From Cloeon dipterum (taxonomy: Eukaryota; Arthropoda; Insecta; Ephemeroptera; Baetidae), in assembly GCF_949628265.1 (NCBI RefSeq), contig NC_088787.1, positions 25,348,501 through 25,412,500 of the forward strand: a stretch of 64,000 bases of DNA, read 5' to 3'. The notes under the pieces are model-generated. The model saw only the letters and a program-made list of their open reading frames with translations. It was not told the DNA's origin and ran no database searches. Below are positions 24,401 through 35,141 of this stretch, piece after piece (positions within the stretch are counted from its first letter, which is position 1; each line of letters starts with the position of its first letter). The position numbers and the translations under genes were made by a program.

Positions 24401-26316
24401 AGGCCAAGTGATCAAGCTGTCTTTTATGCTGGGTGGATTGATATTTTCACATCATTCCACAATTAAAAGCCACTAAAGCAAAGTATAAGCGCTTTATAAT
24501 ACTTACAGGCAGTGACTGATGCAGTTGTGTTCCCTCCTCACTCGAAGCTAGTTTCTTTCCGGGAGTCGCCTGCCACAGGTGTCCCCCTTAACGGTCCGTA
24601 CTGGTCTGCATGGGGCTCGTCTCAGGAAGTCTGTTCTCCAAGATCTCCTGTTGGCAGGGGAAAAAGATGAGTACGAGTGCGCTTGACTACTTTATGCCAG
24701 CCGTACCTAGGTTTAGATGGGAAGTCGTTCAGCCTGGCTCTCAGGGAAGCGTCCTAGACCAAGTAGAAAGTAGTCTCTCCTCTCTAGGTAGGTGGCAAGC
24801 TCTCCAGGGAAGTGGCAGCTCGCTTCTGCCTTGAGTAGTGCGTCGGCAGACTTTTATACCCTTTACCCCTCTGTCGTTGCTGGAGGGAGGAGTCTGAAGG
24901 TGGATCCTGCCTCAGGCGCGACAATCCCCTAACTTGGTGTGTGTGTGTGTGTGTGATAACTAAAAGGGTCTAAGTGCGGCTAACTAAGGGAACTAAGGGC
25001 GGCAACATTTTGAATGTTTGTTTTCATATCAGATGTCAGATAAAAAGTTACCCTTGTCTTTTAAGTGGAAATCTATGTGTTTAATTCTAATCTCTTTGTC
25101 TTTAGTGCCAAAATAATTATTCGTTAAAACTTATTCTTCTGGATGGGCTGGGGAATTTTTAATAATGGTCTACAATATTCTAAAATGTAAACTATTAATA
25201 TATACATGACTGGGGAGGGGGTAAATTAAGTGAGTAAAATTCTAAATTGCACGGATTTGACTTCACTTTAATTATCACTCCCATCCAGATAATTAATTCA
25301 AAAATTGGTTTTATTCTTATTGGCACATCTTGACGTTCTGGATGATCAAAATAAGTGCGGGAAGATGCCATGTTTGGGGGACTTTTATTGGGAAAAATTG
25401 TCAAATATATGCGGCCCGCAGCAGCAGATTTGGCTAAAAACGGTCAAAGGTTCTTTAAATTTTTAAATAAATTTAAATGCTCTCAAATAAAGGATTTGGA
25501 GTTACAATGTGAAAACAAATCATTTGTTGCAGAGGTGGAGAAGAACTTTGCGCTTGAGAGCTACGGCGAGGGCTCTCGGTGTTTCGACCACACCGGCTCG
25601 ATGTGGGAGGAACGCACCTGCCGGCAGGTGCGTCTTTGGCAGCATTGGGGCTCTGGCTGCTACAAGTACAACTGCCACGGCGGCCGAATCAACGTACTGG
25701 TCGCCAACTACACGTTCACCTGCTACCAAAAGGGTCAGCAGATTCCCATCAAAATCTTGGCTGACGACTGGCTGCACGCAGGGGCTCTCCTTTGCCCCAG
25801 TTGCGAAGAGCTGTGCGAGGTGAGATTATCCAACGTCGTTCATTATATTTCTATTTAATTTGTAACTGTAGTGCAATCTGTTTGTGGTAAACAATGAGAT
25901 CAATCTTGACGTCAAAAGATGACTTGTTTTGTTATTAATATAGTCTTTGTTGACATGGCATTCTTTACTCTGGATTAATATCCAATACTCTCAGATCCCA
26001 CGTAATTTCATCTTGATTTTCCGTAATGATTAAAGTACTAATAATCATTCCCTCAAACCATTTTGTATCTGAAGCAATCGATACTTAACATGTGAAGCTA
26101 ATTTCGATACTAAAAATGTTCCATTTTAATTTAGCATAAAAAATTTCCCTGATTTTCCAGGACGAATTGCGTCAAAACGGAGCCACGTGCAAGCCGCCGA
26201 CGAGACCACCGGCAAGCTACAAAGTGCAGCAGGACGAGCTCACGTGCGGAGCCATCCAAGCAAAATCACTCATCTTACTGCTCCTTGCGTCTGTGCTGGC
26301 TGTCAAACTCACTTGA
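18481..26316 (+). CDS. LMLN: Invadolysin / leishmanolysin-like zinc metallopeptidase (M8)
   Basis: M8 family peptidase; the Drosophila enzyme acts in mitosis, cell migration and lipid-droplet biology. Exons: 18481-18606, 19619-19719, 19825-19855, 19920-20002, 20414-20531, 20584-20765, 21574-21774, 21829-22054, 22409-22596, 22653-22785, 22880-23039, 25533-25819, 26161-26316; 663 aa. It starts with a hydrophobic signal/anchor ([18 protein letters not shown]). The zinc motif HEILH is at about 243-247, preceded by [20 protein letters not shown], and the distant third ligand lies in THWEKRVFE (His about 349). The tail is rich in paired cysteines and ends in a short hydrophobic stretch ([16 protein letters not shown]), suggesting GPI attachment as reported for invadolysin. 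The 2.5-kb intron before exon 12 holds a retroelement remnant. Confidence 0.92.
23237..23394 (-). repeat. Interspersed repeat copy A (retroposon 3'-end type)
   Basis: This segment matches 30973-31112 by eye: both share the block gccctggNggacaaagccgaa and the preceding gaaaacaagt-act-aag-cctg. Read on the minus strand, each copy ends in an (AATA/AAT)n tail, the usual 3' end of LINE-type or SINE retroposons, so both inserted in the same orientation. The family is not identified. Confidence 0.6.
23548..24315 (-). pseudogene. Degraded retrotransposon gag gene, zinc knuckles broken
   Basis: The minus-strand frame at 23698-24315 encodes about 205 aa of a retrotransposon gag-type capsid domain: a typical [10 protein letters not shown] segment, then FINGLK and [13 protein letters not shown]. 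There is no in-frame ATG at its beginning and a stop lies just upstream. Downstream, two C-x2-C-x4-H-x4-C zinc knuckles can be recognised at 23601-23642 and 23548-23592, but in a shifted frame, and a TGA interrupts the first. No protease, reverse transcriptase or integrase follows. It lies antisense in an invadolysin intron and is a dead copy. Confidence 0.7.
24316..24950 (-). mobile_element. Putative retroelement leader/LTR-like segment upstream of gag
   Basis: Read on the minus strand this is GC-richer than its surroundings. It has a TATA-like ggtataaaag (plus 24851-24860) followed by a transcribed-looking leader before the gag frame, as in the 5' LTR and leader of Ty3-type elements. I could not find a second copy of it in the window, so LTR identity is not proven and the outer borders are approximate. 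A (GT)n run abuts the outer side. Confidence 0.4.
24937..24955. repeat. (GT)n microsatellite
   Basis: A short dinucleotide run at the outer edge of the retroelement remnant, inside the invadolysin intron. Confidence 0.9.
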
Positions 26317-27849
26317 GTATAAAAATGATCCAAAATGTTGTGCTCAAACGCCTTGATGGCGTCATCAACTTCCTACGCGCTGCTAGCTTGATTTTGCACT
26401 CAATCGGAAGCAGCAATTTATTTCAAGGTTAATCGCAAACGATGATAAGGCCGTGAATTGATTTCAGCGTGATCTCTACTAATCAAGTTTCATTTATGTG
26501 ATGGTTTGTATTATATATCTGTATTATATTTTATTCATGTGTTTTGAAGATATGTAAGTGAAGATTGCAAACGAAGCTTTTACAATGAGTTTTTAACCAA
26601 TATCAGGGACCGAGACACTCTTGTTGAAAAGCCTAATAACTGTAAGACCACAATGTCGTTACTTCTTGATATCATTGAAAGATGACAACTTTTGTTTGTT
26701 AACTCACCATTATTTTACCTCTAAATCTGCAGCTGAATAAGAGAAAATATGTGTAGGTGAAATATTGAATTTAAAATTGAAGCGAAGATAAAAAAAACTC
26801 AATTTTCGCTTGCTTTTTATAAAGATTGTTTGATTTTCAATCTTATTATGAAAAACGTGTAGCTCAAACTCAAGGAAAATCCAGTTTTTAAAATAGAAAA
26901 CAATTCCGTTTATCAATTATATATTTTTCCATTAATACAATTACTGTAATTTGTCCATAATATCATATTGTTTCCTGGTGTTTTGTTAAACTATATGAGG
27001 ACAAATCCATTCCCCACTTCATAGTTGTTTAAATAAACTCTCAGTCACTCCGTTAATCAATAATTTATTATTAAAAAAGTTACTTCGTTAAAAGCCCAAT
27101 TGAGTTTGATTTTTAACTTCCTCTATGAGCCCAAATGAGCCCATGTCCAGCAAAGTTCTAGCAGGTGGCGACAATAAAGGTCATGGAATTTTTTACGTGA
27201 ACTTTAAGCCCTATTTGACCAAATACACCACTGATAAAACCTCAACTGACGCTAGCGGGTTTTACTGGCACTTGAATTTTGTGTTTTGGAATTTTTAGTT
27301 TTCTCCAAATAGATTTCGAGAAAAATGCTGTGTTCAAAATACATGTATCAAAAATTCACTCAGTAAAGAGAGTCTTTTAATTCTGATTTTGAAATGGGAA
27401 ACCGGCTTTTTACGCTTTTTACTAACGAAATACGAAACGTAGTCCTCTTTGATGATTTTCAGCTCATTTTCGGCAAAGCTCCGGTTTGTTACTTATTTTC
27501 TCAAGTGTCAAAGTAACTGAAGTGCGTGGGCGGAGGCAAATAGCAACGAGTGAAATGCTGATTAAAGGCACCTGCGGAGTCTGGCGGTGCGCGCGTGGGC
27601 GTTCGCGGACCGCCGGGATGAATGAATGAAATGCAGGGCCGAGTGGCGGTGCTGGGGGGTGCGCGCGGTGGCAGCGCGTCGGGCGTCGTCGGCGCGCCGA
27701 CTCACACGGCGCCGGACGATTATCGAGCGGCGCGGCGACCGAGTGGCGAGAAGAAGTGTGAAGGTTGCCAGTGACACAGGGTGTGCGGCGACCAGCTATT
27801 TGCGCGTCGAATTCGGGCTGACCCGCAGGCTCCGGCCGAACCGCACACC
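26317..27849. promoter_or_regulatory. Invadolysin 3' flank and Syt4 promoter/5' UTR
   Basis: The left kilobase is AT-rich with no gene. From about 27530 to the Syt4 start the sequence turns sharply GC- and CpG-rich, typical of a promoter and 5' UTR. The long frames on both strands there (for example 27562-27777 minus and 27626-28066 plus) run through arginine-rich low-complexity sequence and I do not regard them as genes. Confidence 0.5.
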
Positions 27850-30800
27850 ATGGTCAGCGACTACCTGCGCGATGACGTCGCCGACAACAACGTCCTCAAC
27901 CCCACGGGTGAGTTTTTCGAGTCGGTGCGTGCGTCGGGTCGGCCACGAAAACGCCGCCGAGCGTCGGGATAAACTCGACAAAGCACCGCACCACGGGCCC
28001 CTTGTGGCGTTTCGCAATATGTGTGTATGTGTGTGTGCGTGTGTGTGTGCTGACATGACTGCGTGAGAGGGCGACGCTTGCGAAATCGAGATGGCAAATC
28101 GGCCGGCCGAAATCAATTATTTATGCGCCGACTCTCGCAGCAAATGGCTCTTTCCCAGAAGGAGAAAATGTGCAAGGCTTCCAATGCGGAATCTTGCGGT
28201 CTTTTTCACCGTCTTGAGTGTGATTGCCCTTATGCAAAGGGGTTCTGCTCATTAAGAACAAAGAAAATGTGGCCGAGTTTGGTTGCCCAATTATTATTGG
28301 AAAAATCTGGAAAATCTTATCAACGTGGGGACTAGAGAATGATTTTTTTATCAGATTCAGTTGTGCTCAGGTCTCAGGTTCAAATTTAACTTTCTAAACA
28401 ATTGATGGAAATATACTTTCTCTTGTGACATTCTAGAACAATTTGAATAAAATCTGCATTTGAGAAAAAAAATACTTTGGGACTATTGTTTTTGCAGTTT
28501 TATCCTAAATCAGGATTCAATAAATTGCATGTGATTCTAATCGAAGAATTTGACCCGAACAAACTGTTTTAAAGGGGATTCAACCTCGATAAACTAAAGG
28601 TAAACGTGGTTTTAGTAGAAAATCATGTCAAAATAAATTTATCCAGTTTACTTTTGATATCAGTTCAAGATGCTGATTCCATCTCTCACGTTTACCTTCA
28701 AGGATTTCCGAGTATTTTTTAATTTGATGAGATGCGCGTAAATTCTTCCCTGAACCCATTTCATTTCACCGCCCACGAGATTTGCATAATCGGGCGGAAA
28801 CTTTCCACTCAAGACTTCAGCACTTTCTGTTCCCTTGCTTTGCTTTGGTGAACGCGCGCACGTAATACACAAACACAGAAAGAGAGAAAAATGCGCACAT
28901 GTATACATAATATAGAGACGTCGGTTTTATCGAGCGCAGAGGTGTGTGTCTCTTCTTTTCCATCTTTGCCTTTTCCGCTCGCCCTCTCTCTCGGTGTGTG
29001 CGCGTCCTCTTTTTTCTGTTGCGGCGTTTTTCTCTTTTAAAAAACTGAGAAGTTTCGGTGGCTATTTACGCAGCCCAACTGCTGGAGGAATCGACCACGC
29101 AGCGCTTTTTTTTAATTGCCAACTCGAAGCTGCGAAGATTGCTCTGCTTCTTGAGTGAGAAAAAAGCCACGTCGCACACCTTGCGTCAAGTGCCGCAATC
29201 AAGTTGAACGGGGTTGATAGAAATTGGGTCTGCATACAATCTAAGCGAAGAATCACATTTATTAGCAGAATATTGAAACGATTTTTCAAAGGGAGTTTTT
29301 TTTTTAATTTATAACAGCTCTTTTTCTGTGGAAAAAACAGGAATCAAATCCAAAATAATATGGAGGATTATATGGGTTCTTTCATTCACTATCAAATTTT
29401 ATTATTAGTAATCAAAAAAAGGTCAAACAAATTGCAACAATTAATTTGGTATCATAGAACTATTCTAAAATTCTTTCACATTTCTTTTATTGGTTATTCC
29501 TAAATCAAGCGAACTTAATCTTTATATATATATTTTATAATTTAAATCCCTTCATTTTCTCCTGACTTAAAACAAAAATAGTTTTATAAAAATACACTCA
29601 GTTTACTAAAATGTAATACTGAATTAGAATATTAAACTAAGATTCAATTTTTGTATAAAATCTATTTCCACCACTGTAATTTCACGCAAATAATGAAGAA
29701 AAGAAAAAAATCTTCCAAAATGAATTTCATCACAAGCTTTAATATTTACAATTTGATTGGCCTCCAATGATAGATATAGCACCAAGATCTAATAAAAATG
29801 CAAAATAATCCTGCATGAATAGTCATCACAATTTGCATTATTGGTGCAGTTACGACGCCGACCCTGGTGGCCATCTGCCTGGGGGCCACCCTCTTCCTGG
29901 TAGCGATGGCGGCGGTCACGTGCTTCTGCTACCGGCGGCGCAGTCCGTACGCGGCCAAGATGTACGCGAAGCAGCGCGTCGACAAGCCGGTGACCCTGCG
30001 CAAGCCGACGGCGGTCAAGAGCCCCGGCTCGGGACCTACCACGCACTTCCTGAAGAAAAGCCCCAGCCCAACGGATCACAAGGCGCCTCCCGGCATGTGC
30101 AACGGCGACACCAAAATCTCACCCAATGAGCTCGAGAACGGAAACGGACACAGGACTTGGCACAATAGGTGACAACTGAAAATCAAAAGTTTTATTCTGC
30201 AATGCTAAATGAAAAAAAAATCAACTTTGGCATTCACCTTTTCGGTTTGAAACAAAAATAAATCATACAAAATACACTAAATATTCGAATCAAAAAATTA
30301 TTCGTTAGTACTATATGTGCAATTAAAATTCTCAGCAAGACTTCTAAAATCGTCCCACCCGTATTGTTGCAAAAATTATCGCTCTTAAATTATCATCGAA
30401 AAATAGGGAAAATTTGATTTGCAGGACTAGTCCAGTCACATCAGACAAAACCCTTCTGATGGACTCGCAGTCGGTGAAGAAGGACGACCTGGAGAAGCAG
30501 AAGCTGCTAGCCAACTGCATGGTTGAGGTGGAGCGCGAGATTTTGGCCTCGACTGAAGCGGCGCCATCCACCGAAAAAGTTCTGACCAACGGCACCACCG
30601 AAATCGCCAAAAACGACGCTAGTACGGTTGACAACAGCAAACTCGGCACCATCGTTTTCAAGCTCAGGTAAAAGCACGAGATCGATATACTTTAAAAAAC
30701 ACGCAACGAAAATTGTATCTGGCTTGCGTGCACAATATTCCTTGCATTTGCAATGCGCCAAAGTAAATGCAGTCAAGGTCGATTTCAATAATTATTCATG

Positions 30801-33439
30801 GAGGGAAAGTGTACATTTCTTTTTATTAAGCAATTCGGGCATTTTGCGTGTCAAATACTTGATAATGAAATCACAATATTATGTTATGTCTAAATTTTAT
30901 TGGTAGATTGATTTATGAATTATTAAAGTCAATAAAAATTGATTTGCCGAGAACCATAAAGCTTCCAATTAAATTTATTATTATTATTTATTCATAACAC
31001 ATTTATGTTATCACAAGTCCAATACAATTTGAAATCATGTGAGAAAGGGCTTCCCTTCAGGAAAACAAGTTACTAAGATCCTGCCCTGGCGGACAAAGCC
31101 GAAATGAGCCCATTTATCTAGTTCAATTTGGATTTACTAAAAAAAATACAGGAGCGCTCTACGAGAGGAATAATTGAAACATAAAAAACTGACTGCCAAT
31201 TTCAATGTCGGTGTAGATGAATCTTTTTCTCTCTTTATTAAAAAAGCTTTAATCCTCTTTTCACTCTGCTCCCAAATTTTCATAGCCAATACCCGTCAAA
31301 TACTATCTGATTTTTTTTAAATATGAAACTAATGACCCAAATAATTTTACAACATTAATTTGTTCCTGCAATGAATGGGCTTCAGGTACAAGTCGGACAA
31401 GAGCGCGTTGGTGGTGACGGTGGTCAAGTGCCAGGATCTACCGGCACGTGACCCCAACATCGGCAGTTGCGATCCGTACGTGAAGCTGCAGCTGCTGCCT
31501 GACAAGCAGCACAAAGTCAAGACCCGCGTGCTGCGCAAAACCAACAACCCGGTCTACGACGAAGACTTTACCTTCTACGGAATCAGCTTCAACCAGCTCC
31601 AGGTGAGACCTTCAACCATTACCCGAGGTCATTCGATCGGTTCAATTCTAAGCGGCTGAAAAGAAATCACTGTTTCAATCAATCAGTGTCAGCGGCACGC
31701 ACTTGTCATCTGCCATCATGAAAATGACAAGTTGAAACAAAAGAATCAATTGATTATTAATGCATGCGATGATGGTTCCATTGGAATTTACACACAGATA
31801 TAATTGATTTGTTTGGGAAATATTCAGCTGGTGCTCTCATAATTGTGAGAGCTAGAAAACCAATGAAACGAATTTAGCTCCAAGTACTTTTATTTAGATG
31901 GCTATTTTTTCTCTTTTTTATTAGTATAATTTTTTTATTTAAATTTGAAACCGGCTTCTTCAATGAAAAAGACATCAATGAAACTCGAAATTAATTGAAA
32001 ATTAAAGGAAAACAAATAAATTTCAAAATCATATTAATCAGATTCGTGTCAATTTTGCTTTTGTTTATAATATATATTTTTTATTTGCAGTCCATTACCC
32101 TCCACTTCGTAGTTTTGAGTTTTGATCGATACTCGCGTGACGACATCATCGGCGAGCTGTTTTGTCCCCTTGGCCAGGAAGACCTGCTGATCGCGGAAAC
32201 GCAGCAAATGACTCTGACAAGGAGTATCCAGCCCAGGAGCCTGAAGGTGATCTAGCAACAAAAGCTTTCCCGTCCAATTTCCCGGCAAATGTAATACGTC
32301 CGTGATTAAATCTCCGGTTTCGCCTGTTGCACAGATTCGCTCACAAGGACGAGGTGAATTACTCGTGTCCCTTTGCTGGCAGCCAGCTGCCAGTCGACTG
32401 ACCGTCGTCGTCCTTAAAGCACGCAATCTGCCAAAAATGGACGTCACAGGACTGGCAGGTACGTTGACCCTTTCTCAGACAAATTGATTTGATTCAAAAT
32501 GTCAGTCAAACTAGAAAATCAGGAAGTCAAATTATTTATTAAGATAATAGGACATTTTCGTTTAATTTCATTGCTGGCGAGTCAATAGTTTTATTTTGTT
32601 TTGACAATATTTTTTTAATGTCTATTTTACTCCGATGAAATTACGCAAAATGAAAAAAATTCTCTCTGCACAAGACCAGTTTTGCAAAGTGCAGACATTT
32701 GATTGAATTTTGTTTTCTGCTTTTCAGATCCTTACGTGAAAATTTACTTGCTTTTCAACAACCAACGCATCGCTAAGAAGAAGACGCACGTGAAGAAACG
32801 AACCTTGAACCCCGTTTTCAACGAGAGCTTTGTTTTCGACATCCCTCAGGGTGCAGAAGGTCTTGATAGTGTCAGTCTAGACTTCATGCTGCTCGACTGG
32901 GACAGAGTGACCAAAAATGAGGTAAGCCCCTACCTTTTCTATATGTGAATTTTGGTACTTTATTGATTGAAAAGCCATTTTTATTCAAAATTTGTAAAAT
33001 ATTTTTAACGGAATATTCAAAGGACTAATAAAATTATAAATAGTTTTATTTTTATAAGAGTATTAAAAAAATCACACTAAAAAAATTCTGGCTCATCTCA
33101 TAATTTCCCTCCTGATCAAAATATCTACCAAATAAAAATTTCAGATTTGCTTTTATTCAAATTACTCTTTGGATCAAATTGGAAATAAAATTTTAATATT
33201 CTAATGAGAATTCTTAGGTGAATCAAAAGTATAATTTATTTTTATTGCAATGTTATATTATCTGGAATTTTTATTTTGAAGGGAAGTGAGTAAAATTATT
33301 AATTTTGATTCGGCGACAGGTGATTGGTCGGCTGGAACTGGGCAGCACGAAGAGCACTGGGACGGCGCTGCACCACTGGAATGAGGTGTGCAACGCACCC
33401 CGCCGCCAAATCGCCGAGTGGCACAAATTGCGCGAGTAA
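27850..33439 (+). CDS. Syt4: Synaptotagmin-4
   Basis: Vesicle membrane protein of the Syt4/Syt11 class; in flies it acts in postsynaptic vesicle release and retrograde signalling. Exons: 27850-27907, 29850-30168, 30425-30667, 31386-31602, 32091-32246, 32335-32458, 32728-32921, 33320-33439; 476 aa, the usual family length. A membrane anchor at about 24-47 ([20 protein letters not shown]) is followed by CFCYRRR, a likely palmitoylated, basic stop-transfer. After a linker of about 150 residues come C2A (from about 198) and C2B (about 337-476). In C2A the third loop reads [11 protein letters not shown]: serine replaces a calcium-binding aspartate, the hallmark of Syt4/11. C2B keeps LLDWDR, and the protein ends with the WHxL motif (EWHKLRE). 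Intron 1 (1.9 kb) is GC-rich at both ends of its first half. Confidence 0.94.
28018..28050. repeat. Imperfect (GT)n microsatellite in Syt4 intron 1
   Basis: Runs of GT with a few interruptions, about 110 bp downstream of the first Syt4 coding exon. Confidence 0.85.
30973..31112 (-). repeat. Interspersed repeat copy B (retroposon 3'-end type)
   Basis: Second copy of the repeat at 23237-23394, here inside a Syt4 intron and in the same orientation. On the minus strand it ends in an (AAT)n tail. The two copies have diverged by small indels and substitutions, so they are old. Nothing resembling the gag frame accompanies this copy, as expected of a 5'-truncated insertion. Confidence 0.6.
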
Positions 33440-35141
33440 AGAGCGATTTTTCGCAGTTTATGTTCGCCTCGTTTTTTCACACTACTTTTTGATTTTGATG
33501 CAGTGCAGACTGAAGCAAAAAAATGGCGGCATGCCGGTACAAACAATTATTAATCTCTATATTGCGAATACCACACGGTAAAATATGACATATTTAAAGA
33601 ACTAAATACTATGCACCCAATGATATTGAAGATTGAATTGAGTTTAATGGTTTTGATCTCTGTAACTATAACAATGACGATATTTTGACAAGTTTTCGGC
33701 GGGAATCAAGGGAGAATACATGCCATTCAAATTAAAGTGGAAACTCTCAAAACACACACACTCAAAACGTAGCGTTCTATATCAACGTTAGGCTCATTGT
33801 TATTGTGTACATATATACTTGTATATGTTCTACAGGGAGAAAAGCACGTAGCCATTTTGTTTAAATCAATTTGATCAAGATATTTTGGGGAAAATTCCTT
33901 TGTTGACTGCGTTAAAGATTGAACATTACACAAAATGCGATAAGAAAGATACGCTTTTATTGAAATCGGTTGCTTTCTAAGAAAATGCGAAATCAAACAT
34001 TGCCTGGAAATTGTGAAATTGGTTTTTAAGAAGCCAACGCCAAGTTATTAAATTGATTGATCGCGGTATATTTTAATAATAAAAACGGATACATTATATA
34101 CATGTAGAGAGCGCGCGCGCATGACGAACTTAACGCAACCTTGCACATTTGTGTCGTAATATCGATGTGAAATATAGGTGTGTAAAGAAATCTTTCAATC
34201 TCGTACTGATATTTCATCCGAGCTGCGTTTACCGCCCGCTTCTTTCGCCTCTCATAATCGATTTCTTTGACACCCGATATCAGCCAAATAAAGAGCTTGG
34301 AATATTGCATTAGTCAAGCTAAGTGTTTCGCGGTCAGATTTCCTCTCCCAACAGTCAACTTGGCTCCTGAAAATCCAAAATTGAAATAATGGAGGTACTA
34401 AGTAAGTAGTCATAAACACCGGGAGAAGCTGCGGTCATCAAGAGTTTTATCTGATTTACTTCCAAGATATGTAAATGTTTCGCAAAAAAAGTCCCGAATT
34501 CCGCTCGGGTTTAAGTTTGGAAATGTGATGAAAAGTTTTCGACAAGATGCAATTGCAAGCAAACTAATGAGCAGGCGGAATTTAAAAATTATTGTACTAT
34601 CATTTCTTAACTTGTATTACTGTTAGTTGTGGAAAATAAACAGACAAAAATAAACATTCTTTCATTACGAGTTGATTCTCCTACTATCTATGAGAATTGA
34701 GAACTTGAACGTCAAGCGCCTGCAAGCAATCAATGGTATGCAACCAGTGGCGAACGTGAGTCGTGCAGGTTGCATACTATGCAAATCTTGTGCAAGGCGA
34801 TAATTTTTTTGTGCATTGGATTAAAATTTATTTCTAAAGTTAGTTTTTGGTGAAAATTCAGTATATGGATGATAAAGGCGAGCTTAATTTATTCTATAAT
34901 TCAATCATGCAAATACAATTTTCAAAGACCAAATTCCATATCAAAAGCTACAGTGCATTATCATGTCAATTAAAAATCATGAGATTCACACTAAAGTGAA
35001 AAGATCAATGTGCAGAACATATAGAAGTAAAATATAAAAGTCCAAGATAAAGAAAAACTGTAACAAATAGTCCATTGTAAATATTTGGCTCCGCAAATCA
35101 AGACGATGACGAGGTCACTTTACACAATGTCTTGACTAGTA
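33440..35141. other. Convergent 3' region of Syt4 and the SLC22 gene
   Basis: A 1.7-kb AT-rich interval between two converging stop codons. The proximal part is probably the long Syt4 3' UTR; AATAAA signals occur near 34633 on the plus strand. A TGTACATA element, the Pumilio-site consensus in RNA sense, lies at 33806-33813. No protein gene is apparent. Confidence 0.5.

Noticed and set aside
27562-28116. Overlapping long frames on both strands around the Syt4 first exon
   Set aside because: Arginine/alanine-rich low-complexity translations caused by CpG-rich sequence; only the frame from 27850 continues into the Syt4 exons.
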